Positions 17,207 to 25,504 of a stretch of 64,000 nt of DNA are shown in pieces. The stretch lies in the NCBI RefSeq assembly GCF_002994045.1, contig NZ_MQUC01000003.1, forward strand, positions 844,501 through 908,500, read 5' to 3'. The notes under the pieces were generated by a model. The model had not been told where the DNA came from and did not search any database. It saw nothing but the letters and a program-made list of their open reading frames with translations. The translations under genes were made by a program, and so were the position numbers. The DNA comes from Nonlabens agnitus. GTDB lineage: Bacteria > Bacteroidota > Bacteroidia > Flavobacteriales > Flavobacteriaceae. Each line of letters begins with the position of its first letter. Within the stretch, counting starts at the first letter, position 1.

Positions 17207-17671
17207 TTAGGCGTTGTAAGTTTTTTTGATCTGGTCCATTCGCTTTTTGTTGTCTCGGTTTTTAATCGTCTCTCTTTTATCGTAGAGCTTTTTACCTTTT
17301 GCGAGTGAAATCTGTATTTTGGCAAGACCTCGATCATTGATAAACATGACTAATGGGATGATGGTATTACCAGAGTTGGTCACGTCTTTATACAGTTTTT
17401 TCAGCTCGCGTCTTTGTAGTAGAAGCTTACGAGCTGCCTTAGGCGCATGATTAAAATGTGTAGCGTGTGAATATTCCTGTATGGTCATGTTGATGATCCA
17501 CAACTCATTATCCTTGAATTCACAAAAAGCCTCTGCAATACTGGCCTTTCCTAAACGTATGGCTTTAATCTCTGTGCCGCCCAAAACAATTCCTGCGGTA
17601 TATTTATCCAGCAGTTCATATTCAAAGCGAGCCTTACGGTTTTTAATCTGTACGTTGTTCTTGAAATCCAT
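17207..17671 (-). CDS. smpB: SsrA-binding protein SmpB
   Basis: A 154-residue protein, the usual length. SmpB binds tmRNA and delivers it to stalled ribosomes during trans-translation. The OB-fold core is visible: NRKARFEYELLDKYTAGIVLGGTEIKAIR, then EFKDNELWIINMTI, the H-x-P-x-x-x-RKLLL segment and the basic C-terminal tail (KGKKLYDKRETIKNRDNKKRM) that enters the A site. The gene is divergent from the DUF6503-like lipoprotein. No ssrA RNA gene is seen nearby. Confidence 0.97.
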   Translation of the reverse strand: MDFKNNVQIKNRKARFEYELLDKYTAGIVLGGTEIKAIRLGKASIAEAFCEFKDNELWIINMTIQEYSHATHFNHAPKAARKLLLQRRELKKLYKDVTNSGNTIIPLVMFINDRGLAKIQISLAKGKKLYDKRETIKNRDNKKRMDQIKKTYNA

Positions 17672-17709
17672 TAACGCAAATATAATTTAACAGTCCGTGA
17701 GCATCGTTA

Positions 17710-17717
17710 TATATTTG
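17710..17717 (+). promoter_or_regulatory. -7 element TATATTTG immediately before the lipoprotein start
   Basis: A perfect TAnnTTTG match ends only four bases before the ATG at 17722, so transcription would start at or near the start codon. A -33 element is not obvious. Confidence 0.4.
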
Positions 17718-17721
17718 TGAA

Positions 17722-18474
17722 ATGAAAAAGATCTGGTTTTCCCTACTTAGTATTTCAATGTTGCTTCTAACTTCCTGCGAGGAAGATGCTCCAACCGCTG
17801 AAGAAATCATTGCCAAAAGCATCACGGCACACGGTGCAGACGTTGCGGCAAATGCAACGCTAGACTTTACCTTTAGAGGCATCAAATACAAAGTGGACCG
17901 TTATGGAGGTCGTTATACCTATGAGCGTGAATTTACTAAAGGCAATGACCTTGTAAAGGATCAGCTTAATAATGATGGGTTCACAAGAAGTATAAGTGAC
18001 AGCATCGTTTCCTTGCCAGATTCCCTGCGCAGCAGGTACAGCGCCTCACTTAACAGCGTGGTATATTTTGCACAATTGCCCTACAGTCTGGATGGTGATG
18101 CGGTAATTCTGGAAAATCTGGGAACGGATCAGATCAATGATCAGGAATATTATCAAATCAAGGTGACCTTTAAAGAAGATGGTGGCGGTGAGGACCATGA
18201 GGACGAATTCATTTACTGGATCGATACCACAGATTTTCTCGTGGACTATCTGGCTTATTCTTACTGTGAGGATGATTGTGGATTTCGCTTTCGCGAAAGC
18301 GTCAACCGCCGAACCATTGATGGGATAGTAATACAGGACTACAATAATTATAGATCATCAAATTCTGACCCAACACTAGAGGATCTGGACACTGCATTTG
18401 AAGCTGGACAGCTGGTATTGATGAGTGAAATCAAAACGGAATTTCCTGAGGTCGCTATTAAAAGCGCACCATAA
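17722..18474 (+). CDS. Lipoprotein, DUF6503-like
   Basis: A 250-residue lipoprotein. The signal ends in the lipobox LTSC (Cys19). The mature part begins EEDAPTAEEIIAKSITAHGA, resembling a family of periplasmic or outer-membrane LolA/DUF6503-like proteins with the pattern FRGIKYKVDRYGGRYTYERE. A Cys pair (YCEDDCGFRF) lies near 185, directly before RFRES encoded by an exact palindrome copy. The role is unknown. A possible leaderless start is noted from the promoter position. The next genes form the signalling operon, with an inverted repeat between. Confidence 0.75.
   Translation: MKKIWFSLLSISMLLLTSCEEDAPTAEEIIAKSITAHGADVAANATLDFTFRGIKYKVDRYGGRYTYEREFTKGNDLVKDQLNNDGFTRSISDSIVSLPDSLRSRYSASLNSVVYFAQLPYSLDGDAVILENLGTDQINDQEYYQIKVTFKEDGGGEDHEDEFIYWIDTTDFLVDYLAYSYCEDDCGFRFRESVNRRTIDGIVIQDYNNYRSSNSDPTLEDLDTAFEAGQLVLMSEIKTEFPEVAIKSAP
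18287..18300. repeat. Dispersed palindrome, exact copy
   Basis: Inside the DUF6503-like lipoprotein gene near its 3' third, read RFRES. Confidence 0.95.
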
Positions 18475-18508
18475 ACTGGTGTTTTTTACAATTCAGTAGC
18501 GGTTTTTA

Positions 18509-18559
18509 ACAGTTGGGTAGACGCATTTTTGTCCCAACTGTAACTTCATGGCATCTTTG
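18509..18559 (+). promoter_or_regulatory. Inverted repeat and candidate promoter before the LytS-like kinase
   Basis: ACAGTTGGG (18509-18517) and CCCAACTGT (18533-18541) form a nine-base inverted repeat. Its loop contains TTTTTG (18526-18531), a possible -33, and CATCTTTG (18552-18559) is seven of eight to the TAnnTTTG -7. A factor binding the repeat could gate this operon; this is inference. Confidence 0.4.
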
Positions 18560-18603
18560 TGTCGTTCTTCAATAAGATTTACATTTAAGGAACGCGCAAG
18601 ATC

Positions 18604-19938
18604 ATGAAATTCAATAAACTCATACGTCTTATTCTTATCAGCATCCTTATAGGTGTTGGGATCACACTGGTCAACCTATTTCTTTCTGGTTTTGATACCA
18701 CCTTGAAGGACAGTTTGTCAAACATAGGCATGAATAGTGTTTTTGCCTTCTTTCTCACGTTTGTCAATGAGGCACTGGTAGATTATCTGGATCGGTTTTT
18801 ATCCTGGCAAAAACAACCTGTATGGCGATTGATTACAGGTATTATAGGCTCAATCATCGTCACTATGGTGACGCTGTTTTTCCTCATTGGATTTATTCAG
18901 ATAGTTATTTATGATGTGACGGTCCAGGAATATCTGGATAAGCAAAGTCTGGAATGGTATGCCTCTGGAGTGATCATTACACTCATCATTACGCTTATTT
19001 TTCACGCTTTCTTTTTCTATAAGGAACTTCAAAAATCTAAGATCAAGGAGCAAAAAGTTATCGCAGGATCTGCTACCGCTCAATTTGATGCACTTAAGAA
19101 TCAGCTGGATCCTCATTTTTTATTCAATAGTCTCAACGTTTTAGTTTCCCTCATTGAAGAAAATCCTGAAGCTGCCGTCCATTTTACCACGTCGCTGTCC
19201 AAGGTGTACCGCTACGTGCTGGAACAACGCGGTAAAGGATTGGTGTCACTGGAAGAAGAATTGGCTTTTGCCAGAACCTATGTAAGACTTCTCAAGATGA
19301 GGTTTGAAGACAGCCTGGATATTTCCATTCCAGATAGTGTTTCAAATCCCGATTTACAGATGGTCCCATTGTCCCTGCAGCTGCTTATTGAAAATGCAGT
19401 CAAGCATAACACCATAAGCGACAGCCAGCCTTTAAAACTTTCCATTTATGAAGATGGCAACCAATTAGTGGTGGAAAATAACCTTCATGAAAAGGCAGTC
19501 GTTAAAAACAGTACCGGCGTTGGTCTCAATAATATCGCATCTAGATATGCTTTATTGACAACTGATCAAATGACTATTGAAAAAAACAAGGAATATTTTA
19601 AAGTGTCCTTACCGTTACTAAACAAAAACCAAATTCAAGCCTCAAAAACCGAAGTTATGGAAGTTAAAATAGAAGAATTTAAACTAGTCCAGGCTAGGGA
19701 AAAGGTCAAGGACATGAAAAAGTTCTATGACGATGCAGTCAAGATGCTGTTCATCCTATTTTTCCTAGGATTGCTCAACTACTTTACTGGCGGTATTCCA
19801 TGGGTAATTTTTCCAGCCATAGGTATGGGAATAGGCCTTTTCTTCCAGTACCAGCGCAGTTTTGACAAGAGTATTTTCTTTAACTCAAGATGGCAACAAA
19901 ACAAGATCAAAGAACTAATGAACGATAAAAACTTTTAA
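18604..19938 (+). CDS. LytS/YehU-type sensor histidine kinase with C-terminal 2TM domain
   Basis: A 444-residue membrane kinase. Four hydrophobic segments occupy about 8-140. The His_kinase domain carries QLDPHFLFNSLN with phospho-acceptor His171, and the ATPase N-box VPLSLQLLIENAVKHN with a later GVGLNNIASRY. After a linker (VKIEEFKLVQAREKV) there is a second membrane unit, a 2TM domain (about 375-440). The standalone 2TM gene that follows has the same domain, so kinase and small protein look like paralogous membrane modules. Stop and next start are two bases apart. The signal sensed is unknown. Confidence 0.9.
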   Translation: MKFNKLIRLILISILIGVGITLVNLFLSGFDTTLKDSLSNIGMNSVFAFFLTFVNEALVDYLDRFLSWQKQPVWRLITGIIGSIIVTMVTLFFLIGFIQIVIYDVTVQEYLDKQSLEWYASGVIITLIITLIFHAFFFYKELQKSKIKEQKVIAGSATAQFDALKNQLDPHFLFNSLNVLVSLIEENPEAAVHFTTSLSKVYRYVLEQRGKGLVSLEEELAFARTYVRLLKMRFEDSLDISIPDSVSNPDLQMVPLSLQLLIENAVKHNTISDSQPLKLSIYEDGNQLVVENNLHEKAVVKNSTGVGLNNIASRYALLTTDQMTIEKNKEYFKVSLPLLNKNQIQASKTEVMEVKIEEFKLVQAREKVKDMKKFYDDAVKMLFILFFLGLLNYFTGGIPWVIFPAIGMGIGLFFQYQRSFDKSIFFNSRWQQNKIKELMNDKNF

Positions 19939-19940
19939 CC

Positions 19941-20252
19941 ATGAATACACAAGAAACATATCAAGAACGATACACTAGAGCAAAAGCACGTGTTGAAGAG
20001 CTCAAAAGTTTTTACAACCACGTCATTATATACTTTATTGTAAACGCAGGTCTTGCAGCACTTAATTATTACGGTGATCAATGGAGGTTTCCATGGTTTC
20101 TATTTCCATTACTAGGTTGGGGCATAGGGCTGCTTAGCCACGCTGCTGGCGTTTATAGGCTCAATCCATTCACAGGCAAGGACTGGGAAGACCGTAAATT
20201 GCGTGAGCTCATGGACCAGGATCAATCGCAAACTTTAACTAACAACCAATGA
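19941..20252 (+). CDS. 2TM domain protein
   Basis: A 103-residue protein with two transmembrane segments (about 27-45 and 51-70, FLFPLLGWGIGLLSHA) flanked by charged helices (RYTRAKARVEELKSFYNH and DWEDRKLRELMDQD). The layout repeats the C-terminus of the preceding kinase, including the aromatic FYNH/FYDD and the final KLRELM. It overlaps the regulator start by four bases, so it is translationally coupled. It may modulate the kinase by membrane contact; no function is established. Confidence 0.85.
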   Translation: MNTQETYQERYTRAKARVEELKSFYNHVIIYFIVNAGLAALNYYGDQWRFPWFLFPLLGWGIGLLSHAAGVYRLNPFTGKDWEDRKLRELMDQDQSQTLTNNQ

Positions 20253-21028
20253 AGATATTGATTGTAGAAGATGAAAAGCCTGCCGCCAGAAGGTTAACGC
20301 GGATGCTAGAAAAGATAGAAATGCAGGCTAGTGCTAACGTGCATTCTGTCAAAGAAGCCGTGGATTACCTATCCAGCAACACTGCTCCAGATTTGATCTT
20401 TCTGGACATACAGCTTAGCGATGGGTTGTCCTTTGAAATCTTTGAGCACGTTCAAGTGGACAGCGCCATTATTTTTACAACGGCCTATGATGAGTACGCC
20501 TTAAAAGCTTTCAAACTTAACAGCATTGACTACCTTTTGAAACCTATCGATGCAGAAGAGTTGGAACAGGCTGTAGATAAATATAAGTTACGCTTTCGCG
20601 AAAGCGATAACTCTCAAAGCACCGTCGCAAACATTAATCCTGCGGACTTGCAGCAAATTGCTGCGCTACTTACTAATCAGACCACTTCTTATAAAAACAG
20701 GTATACGGTCAAAGTTGGGGAACACATCAAGCTATTTACGGCAGACGAGATACAATTGTTCTATTCAGAAAATAAGGGAACGTACATCAATCTACTTAAT
20801 GGCCGCAATTATCTGATCGATTCCAAACTGGAACATGTGGAAACCGAATTGGATCCCAAGAAGTTTTTTAGAATTTCGCGTCAGGCCATCGTGAGTATTG
20901 ACTCTATAAATGATATTGTTGCGTACACCAATTCTAGATTAAAGGTTAAAATCAGCTCGTTTGATGAATTTGATTTAGTGGTAAGTAGGGAACGTGTGAA
21001 GGAATTTAAGGGTTGGTTGGAAGGATAA
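20249..21028 (+). CDS. LytTR family response regulator
   Basis: A 259-residue regulator and the cognate partner of the LytS-type kinase by gene order. The receiver domain (1-120) has acidic residues VEDEK, the phospho-acceptor Asp53 in FLDIQLSDG, a conserved Thr in IFTTAYDEYA and Lys in LLKPID. The LytTR DNA-binding domain covers about 155-255 (KNRYTVKVGEHIKLFTADEI ... RISRQAIVSIDSINDI). An exact palindrome copy encodes RFRES in the linker between the domains at about 114-118. The gene overlaps the 2TM gene by four bases and ends the operon. Confidence 0.95.
   Translation: MKILIVEDEKPAARRLTRMLEKIEMQASANVHSVKEAVDYLSSNTAPDLIFLDIQLSDGLSFEIFEHVQVDSAIIFTTAYDEYALKAFKLNSIDYLLKPIDAEELEQAVDKYKLRFRESDNSQSTVANINPADLQQIAALLTNQTTSYKNRYTVKVGEHIKLFTADEIQLFYSENKGTYINLLNGRNYLIDSKLEHVETELDPKKFFRISRQAIVSIDSINDIVAYTNSRLKVKISSFDEFDLVVSRERVKEFKGWLEG
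20592..20605. repeat. Dispersed palindrome, exact copy
   Basis: In the interdomain linker of the LytTR regulator, read RFRES. Confidence 0.95.
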
Positions 21029-21146
21029 TCGCTGTCAAACGGCCTGTTTTAGCAATTTTAAGTATGGTTTAACATATTCTTCAAATCCATAACCGGTTGT
21101 TGTTCGTTAATTAGAGAGATATTACTAATTACTAACAAAAACAACT

Positions 21147-21827
21147 ATGAAAAAAATTGCCCTTTGGTCAAGTATTGCGGTTTGTGCCGCAGCTGCCGTG
21201 TTTATCGCAGCTGACCACCTAGACGCTCCAGCCGTCGCTAACACAACTTCTGATATTGCAGATTTTTATGCCTTTCAAGGAAACAATGTAGATGCTACCA
21301 CTTTTGTGGTGACACTTCCTGCAGGTGATGCAAGTGCTCAATTTGATGAAAACGTACTAATTGAAATCAACATTGACAATACTGGTGCAGAAGGTACGCC
21401 TCCAGGAGTAGTTGAAGATCTTGTAATCCAAGCGTTACGTCAAGGAGATAAGATGTATTTCTTTGGTCCATACAGACCTAGTGAAACAGGATTGAATAGC
21501 ACCATCGATGTGAATCAATTCAAAACTTCTGTAGATATAGGAAGTACTAAAACTGAAGGTGGTGTAAGCTACTTTGCCGGTCAACGTCAAGATGCTTTCT
21601 TCTTTGATTTTGAAGCTTTTAATAATGTTGTCGCTACCGCTCCAGCAGAAGGTTTTGGAACTACTGGAAACAATACATTTGCACCGTTGAATACTAACGC
21701 GATTGTTATTGAAATACCTAATTCTATGTTGGGAACAGCACCACCACACATTGTAGATCAATTATTGAATACAACTACTGGTTTACCAGCTGCCTACAAC
21801 GTTTGGGTAGAAACCAAAAAGAGATAA
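21147..21827 (+). CDS. DUF4331 family protein, N-terminal-type half
   Basis: A 226-residue exported protein. A signal peptide (residues 1-20) precedes ADHLDAPAVANTTSDIADFYAF, the start pattern of DUF4331 proteins. The product stops before the C-terminal family motifs, which occur instead in the next gene (VSPTFPYLVP and D-Q-M-G-R-P). The genes are 26 bases apart on the same strand, so they probably act together. The function of DUF4331 is not known. Alternative: two independent short members of the family. Confidence 0.82.
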   Translation: MKKIALWSSIAVCAAAAVFIAADHLDAPAVANTTSDIADFYAFQGNNVDATTFVVTLPAGDASAQFDENVLIEINIDNTGAEGTPPGVVEDLVIQALRQGDKMYFFGPYRPSETGLNSTIDVNQFKTSVDIGSTKTEGGVSYFAGQRQDAFFFDFEAFNNVVATAPAEGFGTTGNNTFAPLNTNAIVIEIPNSMLGTAPPHIVDQLLNTTTGLPAAYNVWVETKKR

Positions 21828-21853
21828 TAATCAACACTATAAAACTGAATACA

Positions 21854-22468
21854 ATGAAAATATTTAATATAAAATACATGGTTTTTGCTCTAGCCGTTAG
21901 CGCTCTTGTAATAAGCTGTAACGATGATGATGACATTACAGGTCCAATAAACGCAAGTACTGATTTCACTGGAACTTTTGTACAACAAGATCAAATGGGT
22001 CGTCCAGGAATCAACACTGTTTTTCCAACTACAAATGCCCAGGAAAATGCTTTTAACGTTACGATCCCTGCAAATCAAATTTCCCAATGGCAAGGTGTCT
22101 TTTCTGATAAAGTAGATGGACTTTATGCTGCTTACAGTAATACTGCTGGAACAACTCTCGAATATGAAACTAATATTTTAGGATTGAACCAAACTTTATT
22201 GACTACAGCATTAGCCTTGGATGTTCTACAAGTAGCACCTAATGCAACTGGACCAACAACCTATTTTGAAAGCACTTCAAACTTTTTGACAGGAAGAAGA
22301 TTACAAGATGACGTTATTGACGTTTCTTTAATCCTACTTTTTGGTGGAAATGATGGAGCACGTTTTAATGGTGAAGGTGGTTTGCCAGAACTTGTAACCG
22401 ATAATGTTGGATTGGAAACTGGGGTTGTATCTCCTACGTTCCCATACTTAGTACCAGCTAGTTTCTAG
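21854..22468 (+). CDS. DUF4331 family lipoprotein, C-terminal-type half
   Basis: I start at MKIFNIKYMVFALAVSALVISC (21854), where a lipobox VISC follows a hydrophobic stretch; an upstream ATG at 21803 overlaps the previous gene. The 204-residue product has DQMGRPGINTVFP, then NFLTGRRLQDDVIDVSL, both features of the C-terminal part of full-length DUF4331 proteins. A run of Asp (DDDD) follows the lipid Cys. It is co-directional with the N-terminal-type gene and ends at a terminator. Confidence 0.85.
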   Translation: MKIFNIKYMVFALAVSALVISCNDDDDITGPINASTDFTGTFVQQDQMGRPGINTVFPTTNAQENAFNVTIPANQISQWQGVFSDKVDGLYAAYSNTAGTTLEYETNILGLNQTLLTTALALDVLQVAPNATGPTTYFESTSNFLTGRRLQDDVIDVSLILLFGGNDGARFNGEGGLPELVTDNVGLETGVVSPTFPYLVPASF

Positions 22469-22489
22469 AAAACTAGAATTTATAAACCT

Positions 22490-22520
22490 AGCCGATTCTT
22501 TAACTGGAATCGGCTTTGTT
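22490..22520 (+). terminator. Terminator after the DUF4331 pair
   Basis: AGCCGATTC (22490-22498) pairs with GAATCGGCT (22507-22515), followed by a T-rich tract. Confidence 0.85.
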
Positions 22521-22532
22521 ATTTTTACACTT

Positions 22533-23825
22533 ATGAAAAAGATATATTACGTTACCCTATTGTTGCTGATTTTGGTTTCTTGTCAAGAAGCTGAAAAAAC
22601 AGTCTCCAAAAACATCACAGATCCTGAAGATTATGAGCAGTATCTCAACCAGTCAGAACAGCAGATCATTCAGAAATTAAAGACTGACATTCAAGAGCTC
22701 AAGGATGAGGTCAATGGAGACTCCACAAGAATCGTTTGGAATGCTAGGATTGCAGGAAAGCTCAACACCTTGTTTGATCTCACTGGAGATGTAGCATATT
22801 TGAATGAGTCAGTACGCTTTCGCGAAAGCGTAGTAAAACAAACAGCCATAAAACCAGAGAACGCAAAGCGAGCACTGGCGCAAGCTTATATAAAACAACA
22901 CCAATTCAAAAAAGCAGACAGCTTAATGTCCAGCTTTACTCAAATCTACAGCGCTCCAGAGAGCCAGCTCGTGCAATTTGATATTGCGATGGAGTTGGGT
23001 GATTACTCTACCGCTGAAAACCTTCTGGACAGTCTACGCAATACCAGCGACTACTCTTACCTCATACGCGCTGCAAAATGGAACGACCACATAGGTCAAC
23101 TGGAAACTACGATATCGCTCATGGAGCGCGCCATGAAATTAGCGGAACAAAGTGGTAGCAATGCCAAGGTTCTATGGAGTTATTCCAACATTGCCGATTA
23201 TTATGGCCACAATGGTCAATTAGATAAGTCCTATGAATATTATTTAAAGACCTTGGAATTGGATCCAACAAATACGTATGCCTTAAAAGGTATCGCTTGG
23301 ATTGCCTATTCCAATGATCGCGATCCTGCAGAAGCTAGAACAATTTTAGAAAAACTTCAAGAACGTCACCCTATACCAGATTATAATCTTGAACTGGCAG
23401 AGGTTGCCGCTTTTGAAAATAACACAGACGAGGCAAACGCGTTGAAAGAGGATTTCATGAAAAAAGTCAGTAATCCTGCATATGGAGCGATGTACAACGC
23501 TTATAAAATTAATGAACTCATTGATGCTGGAAAAACGCAGGAAGCTGTTGAACTGGCTTATATGGAAGTAAGCCACCGTGCCACACCTGAAACGTATGAC
23601 TTATTAGGATATGCGCTGCTTAAAAATGGTAATCCTAAAGAGGCTCTGGCAAATCATGAAGAACACGTGATAGGTAAAACCTTTGAACCGGTAGCACAAT
23701 TCCATTCTGCACTGATTTTAAAAGAAAATGGTAGAATAGAAGAGGCCAATAGTTTTAAAGAGGAATTACTGGAAACAGAATATGAAATGGGTCCTATGAC
23801 CTATAAAGAAATCCAGTCTATTTAA
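22533..23825 (+). CDS. TPR-repeat lipoprotein
   Basis: A 430-residue lipoprotein with lipobox LVSC (Cys17). Several tetratricopeptide units are visible, for example AKRALAQAYIKQHQFKKADSLM (about 108) and VLWSYSNIADYYGHNGQLDKSYEYYLKTLELDP (about 211), plus a C-terminal unit ATPETYDLLGYALLKNGNPKEALANHE. These would form a helical scaffold for protein contacts at the outer membrane or periplasm. An exact palindrome copy encodes RFRES at about 95. Partners are not known. It is bounded by terminators, so it is a single-gene unit. Confidence 0.88.
   Translation: MKKIYYVTLLLLILVSCQEAEKTVSKNITDPEDYEQYLNQSEQQIIQKLKTDIQELKDEVNGDSTRIVWNARIAGKLNTLFDLTGDVAYLNESVRFRESVVKQTAIKPENAKRALAQAYIKQHQFKKADSLMSSFTQIYSAPESQLVQFDIAMELGDYSTAENLLDSLRNTSDYSYLIRAAKWNDHIGQLETTISLMERAMKLAEQSGSNAKVLWSYSNIADYYGHNGQLDKSYEYYLKTLELDPTNTYALKGIAWIAYSNDRDPAEARTILEKLQERHPIPDYNLELAEVAAFENNTDEANALKEDFMKKVSNPAYGAMYNAYKINELIDAGKTQEAVELAYMEVSHRATPETYDLLGYALLKNGNPKEALANHEEHVIGKTFEPVAQFHSALILKENGRIEEANSFKEELLETEYEMGPMTYKEIQSI
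22816..22829. repeat. Dispersed palindrome, exact copy
   Basis: Within the TPR lipoprotein gene, read RFRES. Confidence 0.95.
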
Positions 23826-23918
23826 AACCATAACTACTTATTCTACGTATCTATAAACAGATAGTTAGTCACTCTAGGCTTGAGAAATCTAGAGTACTAT
23901 TGGTTGGTTAGTTTAGGA

Positions 23919-23950
23919 ATGCCTGATTCGCAAGAGTCAGGCATTTTTTT
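23919..23950 (+). terminator. Terminator of the TPR lipoprotein gene
   Basis: AATGCCTGA (23919-23927) pairs with TCAGGCATT (23936-23944), followed by seven T. Confidence 0.88.
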
Positions 23951-24050
23951 GTTTTGAAATGAACCTACCGATATAGTAGTCTACAATTTCAAATATAGAT
24001 GTGGTATATACAAGTTTTGCAATTGCGCAGGATTCTTTTGAGCATCATCT

Positions 24051-24086
24051 AAAAAAGCCGCGACCTTATTTAAAGGTCGCGGCTTT
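24051..24086 (-). terminator. Terminator of the anti-sigma gene
   Basis: A 14-bp stem, AAAGCCGCGACCTT (24054-24067) with AAGGTCGCGGCTTT (24073-24086). On the minus strand a run of six T follows, which suits the anti-sigma gene ending at 24109. Confidence 0.9.
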
Positions 24087-24108
24087 GCAAATTAATGTGG
24101 TGCTATGA

Positions 24109-24882
24109 TTACTCTATAACTCCTAAAGTATATAGTCTCTCTAGAGTAGGAGATGGGCTTCCACCAGCTTTTTCTAGAGTAATACCAAAGGCTTGCGTAT
24201 CAAAAGAGTTTTCAAATTCAATGAACTTTTGATCATTCATGGCCATCACACCTAGACTAGTAGGAGTCAATGGATTTAGTGTTAAGGACCATAATTGATA
24301 AGTCATATCCTCTGGAGCTTCTGGCAACCCAGAAACATCTACGTAAGTTTTATCTCTAACCGGATTGTGAAACGCAACAGCGCTAGTGTTGGCATAATCA
24401 CCTTGACCAGCAAGATTGACTTTAACGGTGTTTTTATCTTTAATAAATGCAAGAGCTTCTTGATAATCAGCATTGAGTTCGTCAAGTTGTTCTAACTCAT
24501 TATTTAGTATGTTGTTGGTACGCTCCGTATCAACCAGCTGTTCATTAAGGTTTGTATTTTCACGGAAGAAGTACCCAGCTCCAATAAAGAGCAATACGGC
24601 AGCTGCCCATCCTAGATATTGACTCCAGTTGATGGAATCATCCTCATCACGACCTTGTTCCTTTATATATCTGCGTAGGTTCTCATAAATTTTGACCTCG
24701 TCAATTTTAGGAGATATTCCAGCAGCAAGTTTAAAGTAAGCATCCTCGATTTGCTGAACTTCTAATTGAAGCTCATCACTCTCGTTGATCTGCTTTGAGA
24801 TCTCTCTAGAACGCTCACGTGACAATACACCACAAACGTACGCCTCTAGATCTCCGCTATTTTTTAATTCTTCTAACGTCAT
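24109..24882 (-). CDS. Anti-sigma factor, RskA-like
   Basis: A 257-residue protein. Residues 1-85 form the cytoplasmic sigma-binding domain (LEAYVCGVLSRERSREISKQI). One transmembrane segment lies near 91-107 (YLGWAAAVLLFIGAGYFF), then a coiled coil (LVDTERTNNILNNELEQLDELN) and an RskA-type periplasmic domain (TYVDVSGLPEAPEDMTYQLWSL ... FGITLEKAGGSPSPT). Such proteins hold an ECF sigma factor inactive until an envelope signal triggers their degradation. The start overlaps the sigma gene stop by one base. A terminator follows. Confidence 0.93.
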   Translation of the reverse strand: MTLEELKNSGDLEAYVCGVLSRERSREISKQINESDELQLEVQQIEDAYFKLAAGISPKIDEVKIYENLRRYIKEQGRDEDDSINWSQYLGWAAAVLLFIGAGYFFRENTNLNEQLVDTERTNNILNNELEQLDELNADYQEALAFIKDKNTVKVNLAGQGDYANTSAVAFHNPVRDKTYVDVSGLPEAPEDMTYQLWSLTLNPLTPTSLGVMAMNDQKFIEFENSFDTQAFGITLEKAGGSPSPTLERLYTLGVIE

Positions 24883-25418
24883 TAGTTGATCATCATTTCT
24901 CGTAAATTATTCAGACACCTTCTGTGTCTGGTCTTTAATGTGCCAGATGGCATATCCAGCTCTTTAGCTCCATCCTTAAAGGTGAATCCTTTAAAGAAAA
25001 TAATATCGATGATTTTTACACACATGGGCTCTAGTTTTTCCACCCATTGTTTGATAAACATTCCATCTGTTTGATCATCGAGATTTTCATTGGACACTAT
25101 AACATCTACGAAATTATCGGTACTTAAGTTTTTGAGGCTGTTTTTATGATTTTTACTGCGCAAGTAATCTATTGATGCATTACGAGCTATATTGAGCGTC
25201 CAGGTAAAAAACCTTCCAGAGGATTTATCATAGCTATTTGCATTTTTCCAAATTTTAATAAATACATCTTGTAGAATCTCTTGTGCAACATCTTCATTTT
25301 TTACAATCGCAAAGATGACTCCATGCAATGCCTTGTGATATCGTTCATATATTCTATTAAAAGCGACCTCGCTGCCTTCTTGTAAGCGAGCAATTAATAG
25401 ATCTGGTTGTGCATTCAT
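24882..25418 (-). CDS. ECF sigma factor, SigK-like
   Basis: A 178-residue sigma-70 family protein. The sigma2 region (FNRIYERYHKALHGVIF ... VAQEILQDVFIKIW) and the sigma4 region (IDIIFFKGFTFKDGAKELDMPSGTLKTRHRRCL) are plain. The pairing with an RskA-type anti-sigma matches the SigK/RskA arrangement. It would direct an envelope-stress or metabolic regulon; targets cannot be told from the sequence. It is the first gene of a two-gene operon, and no clear promoter is seen upstream. Confidence 0.95.
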   Translation of the reverse strand: MNAQPDLLIARLQEGSEVAFNRIYERYHKALHGVIFAIVKNEDVAQEILQDVFIKIWKNANSYDKSSGRFFTWTLNIARNASIDYLRSKNHKNSLKNLSTDNFVDVIVSNENLDDQTDGMFIKQWVEKLEPMCVKIIDIIFFKGFTFKDGAKELDMPSGTLKTRHRRCLNNLREMMIN

Positions 25419-25449
25419 AATGTATTTTAAGGATTTTTAAAGATGCAAA

Positions 25450-25481
25450 AAAAAATCTACAAGCTAGAGACTTGTAGATTT
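25450..25481 (-). terminator. Terminator of sodC
   Basis: AAATCTACAAG (25453-25463) pairs with CTTGTAGATTT (25471-25481). On the minus strand a T run follows, so it serves sodC. Confidence 0.85.
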
Positions 25482-25504
25482 CTTATTTTCAGGATAGGAA
25501 GTAC

